From NCBI GenBank assembly GCA_902729315.2, contig LR746280.1:220001-284000 (forward strand): a stretch of DNA of 64,000 nt, in the 5' to 3' direction. This document shows positions 1 to 9,950 of this stretch, one piece after another; the first letter of the stretch is position 1; the number at the start of each line of letters is the position of its first letter. Source of the stretch: Spirodela intermedia (taxonomy: Eukaryota > Streptophyta > Magnoliopsida > Alismatales > Araceae). Made by a program: the position numbers and the translations under genes. The notes under the pieces are model-generated. The model ran no database searches. It saw only the letters and a list, made by a program, of their open reading frames with translations, and was not told where the DNA came from.

Positions 1-2130
1 CCAGAACATATTCTGCCGAAAAATTTTCGCCCCATTTTGTGTTTCTAGGGTAGCACATCTGTTCCTATATATGTCCATGTTCAAAATTCTGACACTCATG
101 GCTCCTCCAATATTCCCTGAAATAGTGAATGGAGAGAAAAAAAAATCAATCACATAAAGTGTAGAGGAGATACCAGTCTTAAGTAATAGATAAAAGGGAG
201 CCAGTAATACTTATAACCAACAGAACAGCAGCTGATGAGATCCATTCATTATTCAATTGCTAGAGGTTAATTTTGCATCTTTAAAATAGGTTAAGAAATC
301 AAACTAAGAAAGAGTAAAAGATACGAAAGATCACATTGATGTAGGGATATAAGGAGGCGAAAGAAACTAACGCATAAGTGAAATCTTTTCTTAATAAACA
401 TATGACAGTCAAGCGGTTCCAACGTAATAACTACTCAAAGTTTTTGAACGATCATTAATTTTTCACAAATACCAGTATGATAATCCCCAAAATTAATAAA
501 TTCCACACGCTACCGTTCATCAACGTCAATCAACCCTTGCTCAAATACAGAATCACTGTGGCACCCTGAAAATCCATGAATCTCCAACCAAATCTTTTTC
601 ATGGATTAAGAAGAACATGTCTGAGAGAAGATGTTGATTTATGTCCTCACTCACTTTCCTATTGAGACCATGAGCACTTCATATCGTAAATACTTTTCAT
701 TTCAACATCAAAATGCATCCCTCTGGATAAACCAAAATACATTAAAAATTTAATGCAAGAAGATAAGCTTATCAGAAAAGGAATCTGTGGGCTAAACAAG
801 ATATACAGCCATTCAATACTAAAAGGCCCTTAATAAACCAAAAGGATTGGTATCTGGTTTCCTCCGCATTCTAGCTATGATTTAAGGAAATATAACTCTA
901 GAAACGACTTCATGACAGGGAGACGCACAAACGAAAATGATGGACTTTAGAGCATTGTAAAGGCAGTGAAACATTTCCATTCTGCCTAGAATTTTCTCCG
1001 AACAGTGACCAGTCAAGAACCATTGTTGATGATCACGAGACATTAGACCGCGGTAGCCAATCACATGAGTAATTAGCACGTATTCATGATCACAAAGGAG
1101 AAGATGGAAGGCAACATATTCAAGGTTTTCATCTAAATCGCTTGCAGATATAGCAACCGGAGGACGGTTCCCACTGCGGGCAAGAGTCTGATGAGAATAT
1201 TTATGCAGATTAAAAGGCTAGTTTCTAATGCCACGTCGGGCTTTAGAGCAGCATACGACGGAGAATAAAGCTCTGCGGAACTTGAGCCACTTTCGAATCC
1301 GAGACCTCAGAAAATTGCAAAACACAGCCGAAGAGACACTAGATTCGAAGAAGTATATGCAATAGCCACTCCCAAAACCCGAAACAATACAATGAAATCT
1401 GATGGAACGAAACAAGCAACACTCGGATCACTCCGCACACAAAAACAAAAGGGACCGGAAAAGAATTATTCTGGTTTCAAGGAAAGAAGATTCCCAGCGT
1501 CATTGCATTGCCGATTCCACCATCAAGAAAACTAAAAGTAAGAAGAGCACAAAGGGCTTACGGAACGGATCAAGGCGAAGCCGCGTCAAAAATCAAACAG
1601 CGCAAAAAAAAAAAAAAAAAAAAAAACTCACATGCAGTCATTCTTCGTCCTTCCGCGGCTCTCTTCTCCTCCTCGGTCTGCTTCCACTCATAAAACGGAT
1701 TAAACTATGTATAGACGCTGCGCCCACTGGACTCGGAAACTCCGCCCAGAGGTGGGCGGGCGGGGAGAGAAGGATGAGCACGAGCAGCGCACAAGCTGGG
1801 ATCGGATATGAGCACCACCCCCCCGCCCCCCCTCGATCGTGTCCGTACAACGGCTGTTTCGGCGATTCAGCCAATCGTGACGGTCCACTTGGTGAACTTA
1901 TAGTAGCACGAATGACACGTTTCAGGGACGGCCGGAACTACGACGCCGCATTCTGGTGGGTGACTGTGACTGAGCCGGGCCCACTCGAAGCTGGTCAATA
2001 TCTGGGGACCGTTTTGTCGATTAGTCGGGAAGGCCCAATAATGAGCCGGCCCAAAGTTCAATACAATTATGAACCAATCTTGGCAGGCCGGCCCGTGAAA
2101 ACTTTTCCATTTAACGGGCTTTTTTAAAAA
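1..2130. other. Unassigned left flank; possible minus-strand gene fragments
   Basis: AT-rich up to about 1.4 kb, then more GC-rich. No protein family was recognised. On the minus strand there are exon-like pieces: 1080-1173 is open, preceded by a CCCGCAG-type acceptor and followed by GTGCTA; a short open piece preceded by TTTTCAG at about 575 runs to a TAG near 510; and a GTGAGT donor at about 1632 follows GC-rich leader-like sequence. These could belong to one minus-strand gene reading off the left edge, but the pieces could not be joined in frame. A poly(A) tract of about 24 A lies at 1602-1626. Confidence 0.25.
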
Positions 2131-2245
2131 TGGACCAGCCCATGTTCCAAACGTTCATGTCACGTCGCAGCCTCTCTCTCGCCGATGGGTGCATAGTTCA
2201 AAAAATGAACCTTTCCTCTTTCTTGGGAAGGGAAACGTTCAGCCG

Positions 2246-2248
<3 letters not shown>

Positions 2249-2280
<32 letters not shown>

Positions 2281-2294
2281 CGCTCGCTCGCTCT
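2249..2294. repeat. (CT)n/(CTCG)n compound microsatellite
   Basis: A run of CT dinucleotides passes directly into four CTCG-type units. It lies beyond the 3' end of the zinc-finger gene. A second, GA-rich tract sits at 2502-2534. No gene was seen between 2130 and 2766, so this stretch is probably the 3' UTR and 3' flank of that gene. Confidence 0.85.
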
Positions 2295-2502
2295 ATTGTA
2301 TATATGTGTGTGCGAAAGAGCTTGAGATGCGAAGAAGAGAGGTAAGACGGGGGGTGTTTGCTGCAGGAAACGCTGATAAAGATAACGGAAGAGGGAGTTC
2401 TTCTTACAGGAGACGAGAAGAAGAAGCTCTTCCAGGAGCCTACAGAGAGAAGGAGGACCCTAGCAGACATACCCAGCCACCGAGCCAGCACTTGGATACT
2501 CT

Positions 2503-2535
<33 letters not shown>

Positions 2536-2766
2536 GGGGGGGGAGGGGTAGGGCTTGCTAGAAACCTACGAGAATGCAGAGGATGATCAGTCTTCAGGCA
2601 CTGAAAGCCGGCCGGAAGAGGAGCCAAAACTTGCAACGGAAGAAAGTCTGCGTCGTCTTCGGAACCAGTTAGGAGCCGCTTCCCCCTGAAACGCCGATCT
2701 TAGACCTCAGTTCCTGCCAAGGAAGGATAAGGTGGTCAGAACAGCGCTGGAGTAGAGAGAAGACGA

Positions 2767-3591
2767 TCACGAGCACGGCTGAGCTCCGCCGCGAGGAAGA
2801 TGATTACCGGCCTCCCGCGGCGCGTTGCACCTGTAGCACTCCATCCTGCTCGCGAAGTTGTGCTCGTTGCAGCCCGTCCTGAACAGCAGTGAATCCCATC
2901 CATGATCACAAAGAGAGATAAATCAACTTAAATAGCTAGAGATGGGGAAAGAGGGAGAGACCGATCGAGAAAACTCGGATCGTTGGGCTGCGGGACCGAT
3001 CTCTGTGATGGTTCAATCGTTGTCTTCTTGCTGAGAGAGAGAGAGAGAGAGAGATGTTCACCTGGTGCAGATCCAGTCGCCGGACTTCCATCCGGCGCGG
3101 GCAGCGCTGGCGCCACCACCGGCACCGCCGAACCCGTACCCGCGCGAGCGAAGAGCGTCACCGCCGTCGAAGCCGGCGGTGGTTTCATCCTTGAAAGCCC
3201 CGCACTTGAAGCAGGTGGAGCGGCTGGCGAAGTTATGGTAGCCGCAGGGGCAGTACCAGTCGCCTGGCCGGACGTCGGAGCCGCCGGTGCCGAAGGGAGA
3301 GCCCCCGCTGGCGCCGAAGGAAGAGCCGCCGCCGGCGCCGAAGGAGGAGCCTCCCCGGCCACTGCCGAAGCTACCGTACTCGCTCCGGCCGCCGCCAAAG
3401 CCGCCGTACTCGCTCCGGCCGCCGCCAAAGCCGCCGTACTCGCTCCGGCCGCCGCCGAAGCCGCCGCCAAAGCCGCCGTACTCGGGGCGGTCGCCGGACC
3501 TGGGCTCGCCGCATCTCTGACAGGAATCACGCCGGCTGAAATTGAGGTGCTGGCAGGCGCCGCAGTCCCAGTCGCCGGGTTTTCTATTCAT
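2767..3591 (-). CDS. RanBP2-type zinc-finger, Gly-rich RNA-binding protein
   Basis: Likely a single-stranded RNA-binding protein of the plant family that includes Arabidopsis At3g15680. Model: complement(join(2767..2878,3062..3591)), 213 aa. Three RanBP2-type zinc fingers are visible: one near residues 5-30 (PGDWDCGAC...CQRCGEPR), one in the middle (PGDWYCPCG...CFKCG), and one at the C-terminus (SGDWICTR...CYRCNAPR). The intron splits the third finger: AG|GTGAAC donor at 3061, TTCAG acceptor at 2879, and joining restores CTRTGCNEHNF exactly as the family requires. Fingers 1 and 2 are separated by a Gly/Tyr/Ser-rich linker made of tandem RSEYGGFGGG units. The intron begins with a (CT)n run. 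The ATG at 3591 gives the family's usual MNR start. The family is known from stress-responsive RNA regulation; the role here is inferred. Confidence 0.93.
3371..3490. repeat. Coding minisatellite, 30-bp unit
   Basis: Two near-perfect 30-bp copies (3391-3420 and 3421-3450), flanked by a partial copy and a diverged copy, encode the RSEYGGFGGG repeats of the zinc-finger protein linker. The unit is a multiple of three, so copy-number change would keep the frame. Confidence 0.85.
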
Positions 3592-3868
3592 CTCAGCTGC
3601 AACCCGTTTTTAAAACAAGCGGATCAGCACGGAATAATAACCCCAGAAAGAAATAATTTTTGTTTCGGGGTGGGTGGGGGACGCAAGAACGCAAGGAGGC
3701 CTAATCGCCGTCTTCGGGCGTCGTAAGCTCAGCTAAATCCCATCTGGGGAATAGTCTCGAGCACCTAGTCCACGTCCAACGGAAATATCTAGAGTCTGTG
3801 CATAGGAAGATGGCACAGAGATAGAGAGAGAGAGAGAGAGAGGGTATATAGCCCTGTTGCTTACTCAC

Positions 3869-4001
3869 CTCTGGAGGTGAATGAAGGGGATGGAGGAGAG
3901 AAGCGGCGGGCGAGCGACAGGCGAAGGGTTCTCTCTTCCTTCGTCTCCGGCCGTGCGCTGTTCGCTGAAGAGAGGGGAACCTCGGGGGTTCCTCTTTATA
4001 C
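3869..4001 (-). promoter_or_regulatory. TATA box and 5' UTR exon of the zinc-finger gene
   Basis: On the minus strand GGTATAAAGAGG (about 3994-4001) is a good TATA box. About 30 bp downstream begins a polypyrimidine-rich leader ending in AG|GTGAGTAAG, with the donor at 3868. This predicts a 5' UTR exon of roughly 3869-3965 and an intron before the ATG exon. The matching acceptor was not pinned down. Confidence 0.6.
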
Positions 4002-4009
4002 CCGTCGAT

Positions 4010-4710
4010 TGCGAGAAATGCGCTGCCGCCCTCTCGAAGTTTATGAGAGAGAGAGAGAGTAGGACAGCAGCCAGCAACAGCCTTTCTCTTCTTTCTATAA
4101 AAGCGGAGGCGGTCTCTCAGCAGCCGTCTTCATCAGAAAGGATGGCGGAGTACAGTACATTTCTACTGATCGCCCCCGCACGTGCTACGTATCTATGGCT
4201 CCTACGTGTCTTTCGCGGGCTTTCCACGCATTCGGCCCGGCCCGTGTTTACAATGAGCTTTTTACAGGATCGGTGGGGGCCCTGTGACCGTGACGGGCTG
4301 GTCCGGGCCTCGTTGACAGTGGACCGTCGCTACCTCATACCTTGACGTCAACATCGACGACGCTCCGCTCGCTCCCTCGCCCCCTCCATGCATGCATGCA
4401 TGCACCAGCTACTGAGAGAGAGAGAGAGAGAGAGTAAAAGAGAGGGAGAGTGTGTGTGTGGGAGTTTCGATAAAGTGGGGATCTTGGGGTGGGTCGAAGT
4501 AGCTTTGGAGGATGGTGTTGACCCCCCTTTTCCTCTCAGATTCGGCTCTTTTTCTCTCTCTTTCTCTCTCTTTCTCTCTCTTTCTCTCTCAATGAATCTC
4601 TCTCTCTCTCTAGCGCCGAGGGCCGCACTGGTGGCTTTTACTTTCACGGCTTCCCTCGCCCCTCCTCTCGACGTGTATGCGGCTTCCCATCGGGCGACGT
4701 TAAAGAGAGG

Positions 4711-4755
<45 letters not shown>

Positions 4756-5315
4756 AAGTAAAAGGGGGGGGGTGAAGAAGCACTGAAGGCTGGAGTTATT
4801 CGATTCTCTCTCTTCGGGAGTTGCATCCTTTTTTATAATTTCTCTCTCTCTTTTCTCTCTCTTTTCCGCCGCTCTTATCCTCCCCACCCGCGCCGTCAAG
4901 AATAACTTGACTGACTGATCTCTCTCTCTCATGTGATCCTCTCTTTTTCTCATCTGACGTGTCGACCACCTAGGAACTCTCCCTCTTTCTGGATCGGGAC
5001 CGTCGATCGATTAGATCACTGATAAATCCGACGGCTCGTCGAGAGTTCAATTCGCTCTGCTCTTTTTTTTGGTTATTTTCGGAGTCGGGGCCGCCTCGGT
5101 GTCAACCGCGCAGACACGAGTTGCCGTACAGAGCTAGACCGTGTGGACCGAAAATGGGTCAGTTTGGATCCGATACCGTGTTATTGGGTACGAGGCCCAA
5201 TAGCCCTACGACGGTTCCTCTCCTCGGATCTCAGACCAAAAAATAAGCACGTAGTTAAAACCTTGCCCTTATTATCCCACTTGTCAACATCATCATCGTA
5301 TCGCCGTCGTCGTCT
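4010..5315. other. Intergenic, microsatellite-dense
   Basis: No gene seen. It contains (ATGC)n at 4386-4404, which also reads as RY/CATGCA motifs; GA at 4413-4434; a (TTTCTCTC)n minisatellite at about 4550-4590; and a long (GA)n at about 4714-4751. The end nearest 5315 should contain the 3' UTR of the ENOD93-like gene. Apparent Ser/Leu- or Arg/Glu-rich reading frames here are translations of the repeats. Confidence 0.7.
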
Positions 5316-5735
5316 TCATCCCTCTTTGAAGGAGTTCTTCCTCGCCAAGGCCAGAACGGTCTTGTCCGCCACGATGAAGAAGGCTGCCCCGGCAACTGCA
5401 TGGCCAACACCTCACTGACTGGTTAGAGAGAGAGAGAGAGAGAGACGCAGGGTTCTTCGGGTTCTACTTGTGGAGATGATGAGGGCCTGCGCAGTGGCGT
5501 TGAGGTTGCCCCGTGCCCACGGTAGCATCCGCGAGCAGGCCAGGGTTGGGACTGCCGCCGCCACGCTCGCAACCGCCGCCGCCTTCGCTCCGCAGAGGAC
5601 CCCCTCTGCGCCTCGGCCGATGCCGCCCATGAGAAAGAAAGACAGAGAGAGAGAGAAGGGGGGGAGCAGTCTCACCGTGGGAGCAGCGCTTGGCCACGGC
5701 GAGCTTCTGATCGACGGCGGCGCGCGCGACTGAAC

Positions 5736-5739
<4 letters not shown>
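5316..5739 (-). CDS. Early nodulin 93 (ENOD93)-like small membrane protein
   Basis: Model: complement(join(5316..5395,5468..5605,5676..5739)), 93 aa, the usual family size. Exon 1 encodes MGSVARAAVDQKLAVAKRCSH. Exon 2 begins EGVLCGAKAAAV and carries RMLPWARGNLNATAQALIIST. Exon 3 gives IAGAAFFIVADKTVLALARK. All three blocks match the conserved ENOD93 core, and both junctions (ACG|GTGAGA to GCAG|AG, and ACAA|GTAGAA to TGCAG|TT) keep frame. Two hydrophobic, Ala-rich helices, about residues 23-45 and 65-85, suggest a two-pass membrane protein. The family was first described from nodules but is widespread in plants; its molecular function is not settled. An upstream in-frame ATG at 5796 could add an Arg/Glu repeat tail. 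The 5739 start is preferred because it matches the family N-terminus. Confidence 0.92.

Positions 5740-5785
<46 letters not shown>
5740..5785. repeat. (CT)n microsatellite in the ENOD93-like leader
   Basis: About 23 dinucleotide units lie immediately 5' of the ENOD93-like ATG. Read on the gene strand they are GA, in frame with an upstream ATG. Confidence 0.9.
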
Positions 5786-5788
<3 letters not shown>

Positions 5789-6250
5789 TCACTCAATGGA
5801 CCTTCAGTGGGAGGCCGTGAACCAGGGGGAAGCCGTCCTCTATACTAAAGCTGGAGCGGAGGCGGTGGTATTTGTAGAAACCTGGAGGAGGAAGAAGAAG
5901 AAGAAACAGAGGGTCCAGTCGACGGTATTCAGGCTCTCTGCCGCCTGGTTTTCCGGGATCTCAGCGGCAAAACTTCTCCGGCAAGCCGACGGCAGGCTCC
6001 TCCTCATTTGTGGATTCCGCTGGCTTGGGAGGGGGAGGGGGGCGAAACCCGTGGGTGGGTTGTAACTGTCGGAAGCCCCATTGCCAAGAGCATGACCCCT
6101 CCCTCTGTGTTCACCCATCGTATGCATCATCATCATCGAGAACCCAGAGAAGAAGAAAAACTGATCTAGATTTTGGCCTCAAAAATGAAATCTTCAGAAC
6201 AGAAAGTCAACGACAGAGAGACCCGACTTGCTTATTGTGGAAGGGTCAAC

Positions 6251-7393
6251 CTAGTCTACGCGGACGGTATTTTCCTGTTCCTCCCCGAATTCGTCCACGT
6301 CGGCGTCTTCTTCATCCTCGTCCTCGTCGTCCTCGTCGTCGTCGTCGCCGTCTCTGGTGGTGAGGCTGCCGGTGGGGAACCGCAGGCCGCCCCGGCCTTC
6401 TTCCTCGTTCAGGAACTCGATCCCATATTTGACGCCCCTGTGTTTCACCACGAGCCAGCGCAGGAGCCGGTCCTCCTTGCTCAGGTAGTGCAGTTCCTTG
6501 GGAAAGCTCGGAGGGACCATCATGGTCATCTGCATGAGTTGGCCCTGGGCAAGGACAGAGAGAGGATGAGCGGTCTGCTACGAAAACTCTGGTTGCAGCG
6601 ACGAGGGAGTAAACAGTAACTGAGAAACGATGCTATCTGTCGCAGAACGGATCAGTGACGGAGTACTTGGACCAGAACATGAGTGAGGCATTTCTTAAGG
6701 AAAATAAACGGTAATTATCGGAGAGATTAATTATCGATGAAATCATCGTCGAGGTGCTGCGAAATCAGGTGGTGGCGATGAAAATAGTCAGAGAAAAACA
6801 CGAGATTATAAATATCTTCATTGTTGATGAAGAGGTTTTCATTGATCCGGGGAATTACATATAAAGTGTTTATTGAAGAGATTATTAACGTAATCATCCT
6901 TGATGTTCCGGAAAATTAGGTGGTAGAAGTAGGGAGAATTCGGAGAAGAGAAGGAACATTTGTTGACTTTATAGAATTATCAGGCAGTCAGATAATAAAC
7001 CCCGGATTGATTGACTTTGCTCAGGTCAACCAGGATCATCCAAAGCAGGGTCAAGATTACCCAACACAGAGAAATGAAGGCTATACGTGGCCCCTCTCCT
7101 AGAACCATGAAAATGAAGTAGATACGCGGAGAAGAGGAGAAGAAATGCATCTAAAAGCATGCCAACCACAGGGAGGTGTGATCTCACAGTAAGGGAAGAT
7201 GAACACGCACCTGATAGTGCCTTCCATCCAGCTTCTTGATGCCGTATCCCAACTGAACAGCCCCAAAAGACTTGATGTCGGTGAGGACTCCATTTCTAGA
7301 GTAAACATGGGTGGCAACCTTGCCAACTAGGTCCTTCAATTGTCCCTTGTCAATGCGGGACTTCAGTAACATTAGACAATCATAAAGAGGCAT
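6251..7393 (-). CDS. Organellar (probably mitochondrial) ribosomal protein bS6
   Basis: Component of the organellar small ribosomal subunit. Model: complement(join(6251..6544,7211..7393)), 158 aa. Exon 1 (MPLYDCLMLLKSRI, NGVLTDIKSFGAVQLGYGIK, DGRHYQ) and exon 2 (GQLMQMTMMVPPSF, KELHYLSKEDRLLRWLVVKH) are the conserved bS6 blocks. The phase-0 junction TATCAG|GTGCGT to CCCAG|GGCCAA restores the family's YQGQLMQM. A strongly acidic tail of about 30 Asp/Glu-rich residues follows the fold. The start at MPLYDC follows plant homologues; the open frame extends upstream to an ATG at 7465, but that extension includes a GGGCAG|G acceptor-like site just before the chosen ATG, so a 5' UTR intron is likely. 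No clear presequence is seen, so the targeting route is uncertain. Confidence 0.92.
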
Positions 7394-9480
7394 CCTGCCC
7401 TTCTCTCCAGTTCTTCGGGGTTCTTTCTTCCGTCCGAGATACATCAGACCAGAAGAACGAAACAAAAGAATAAATGAGAATGAAGTAAGGAAAGCATAGA
7501 AGCTCCTAAAGTTATGTTATTTTCTCTACTGAAACAGATGAAACTACTGTCTTTATCAGGTTTCTACACACATTTATCCGTTCCCTTCTACATTTGAAGA
7601 GATGGTCCAATGAAAAAGAGGACACCCATACCATGTGATCATGGGATAAAAGAGATTAAACGAAAATAATCACATACAGAGATGCCAGATTATCTTTTTT
7701 GCACAACCAAAGACGAAATTATATAAACTTTCAGTATGTCTCTTGACTCAGGTATCAAAAAATACAACCTATTTCATGTGAAGAACATCAAACTGATTAG
7801 GACTAGGTTTTGTTTGATTACGCTAAGTTGACGTGATCATTTACACAACATTTATTTTCATGATGATCTCATGAAACTCGAGGGAATATATGAAATCATC
7901 TTGACAGTACAATTGATCCAATCATCTGTGGCCATCAGATTCTTCGTGTCTAAAACTATGATGAAGTATCAGAGCCAGTCGTCCATAAAAACTTGGAGTT
8001 TAACATTGGATGATTCTTGTGAATACGAAACTTTGTCGATTCCGAATCATTGGCAAACATAAAGATATACAATTGAGATACTCGGAAGAGAAAAAAGTAT
8101 TACTTCTTGGCAGGCATCGATATCATACGAAACATATGCAGGAATTGGAAGCAGAGCCGAAAAACAATTCAATAGTATGAAAGAGGCTCGCCTACCAACG
8201 TTTAAGCCTCCATTATGACATACAGGACTGTTTTCAGAAGAAGGGTACGACACATGAAGTTTGATATTATAATGAACCCAAAGGAGCCACGAACCTTGAA
8301 AACTTTTTCTCAAGGTTATAATGTGTTGATAATTTCTCTTAAGCATTTACTCTGCGTCCTTGTAGTCGAAAATGCCCCAACCCTAGGTTGGAGATTTGCG
8401 AGCGTCTTAAAGGGACTCCCATCGCCCCCAGTTTCTCCATATGTAGCAGTGAATCAAGGATCTTCATTGGGGTATGCTTAATGTGAAAACAAGGCTAACC
8501 CCCAGAGGGGACAAATTGACCAACATCAAAAGAAAAGGTCTTCCGTGTTGGAACTTCCTTGAACATTTAGCCAGTTGTTGGTCGCAGGTCCTCTGTCCAC
8601 CTCGGACAAGGAATTGCCCTTCTCGACGCTCCATAGGCAGTATCTACTCAGAAAAACTGGGAGCCCTATCACTTTCCTGATTTTTCGATTCACACTAAAG
8701 CATTTGACCAAGAGGACGATGGGATCCATTACATAGTCCTAACCGATCGTCAAACATTGTTCTCGTTTTTTCGCTAAAAATAATGCAGAAAAAAATCGCT
8801 GCAATACCACAACCATTAGTCAAAGTTTTCGGTGGATTCCCGCACTATCTCACGGTTGTCTTCACCTTCAGCAGCAAGAAAAGCAATGAATGAAAATCAG
8901 CAACGCAATGGCAAGCGAACATTCATTGCCAGCATGTAAATCTTTCAGGTGGAATGTGATACGCTACTAGAGAACACAGAAAGCCAGCAGGTATGCGGGT
9001 AGGCTACAGGAGAAAGAATCAATCCGCAAGGATGTCGACTGGGAACGCGACTCCCCTCCACCTCGGGCGACAGAGCATGAGCATGAGTATGAGCATGAGC
9101 ATGAGTATGAGCATGAGCATGAGCATGAGAGTAGTACCTGTAAGAAAATCGCGGACGAACGGAGCCACACCGGAGACACTGACGGTACCACGGGGAGACG
9201 GTGATCCGACGGAGCGACACCGCAGCGGATGGTTGGGACTGTCCACCGGAAGACGACCGCCTCAATTAGAGCAGCAAGACACCGCAGTCAGGGCAGACCA
9301 GAAGGCTGCCCCCAGAGGCGACCAGACCGGAAAGCTCCCCGCCGAGCGGCCGCCGGCGGGAAGATCGGGGATGCTGGCAGAGGACGGAAGAAGGACGACG
9401 GTGGCGATGGTCCTGACGGGGAGAGCGGGGCGAGAGTGAAGGCCGCGCAGAAGAAAAGAGGCGGTAGCGTCATCTGCCCT
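7394..9480. other. Upstream or 5' intron region of the bS6 gene
   Basis: No recognisable protein. AT-rich from 7.4 to 9.0 kb. A GC-rich, leader-like block at about 9140-9480 ends on the minus strand in TTACAG|GTACTA, which could be the donor of a first noncoding exon spliced to the acceptor at about 7394. That link is inference only. A repeat at 9073-9129 falls just inside the would-be intron. Confidence 0.35.
9073..9129. repeat. Hexanucleotide repeat (GAGCAT/GAGTAT)n
   Basis: Nine to ten hexamer units with GAGCAT and GAGTAT interspersed (C/T at position 4). Translated, it gives only simple dipeptide repeats in all frames. Confidence 0.9.
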
Positions 9481-9604
9481 AGCGGGGGATTCCGCGGGCC
9501 GGGTTATCTTATGGGCCGGGGGAAAAGCCCGTTCGACGGGATTAGGTCCGAGCCCGGTTATTGCCCTGTTGTCTTCTCCATTTTTGCTTACTCGAAGGTT
9601 CGAA

Positions 9605-9606
<2 letters not shown>

Positions 9607-9686
<80 letters not shown>
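9607..9686. repeat. Compound (CT)n(CA)n microsatellite
   Basis: About 25 CT units pass directly into about 15 CA units. It lies upstream of the Ran pseudogene. Confidence 0.95.
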
Positions 9687-9688
<2 letters not shown>

Positions 9689-9897
9689 GGCAGTGTTGCT
9701 GAGCTCTTGAGGTGGTATTGCAGAGTTCTCTTCCTCGTCGGCGAGCTGGTGACTTGCTCTCCCTCTTTCCGCTGTTACTGGGTTTGATCAGATAGGCTTC
9801 ACCGTCACCCGACACAGCCATTGTCGAGATGCAGCAGGCGGCCGACTGCCCCACCTTCAAGCTCGTCATCGTCGGCTATGGAGGAACCGGTGACCAC

Positions 9898-9937
<40 letters not shown>

Positions 9938-9950
9938 TTGCCAGTAGAGG

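Noticed and set aside
1402-2127. A 241-aa open frame on the + strand
   Set aside because: Low-complexity Lys-rich composition across a poly(A) tract, no family motif, and no supporting splice structure.
2928-3726. Long Ala/Gly/Pro-rich frames on both strands over the zinc-finger gene
   Set aside because: They are other-frame readings of the GC-rich zinc-finger exon and its minisatellite.
4348-4953. Ser/Leu- and Arg/Glu-rich frames
   Set aside because: Translations of CT/GA microsatellites.
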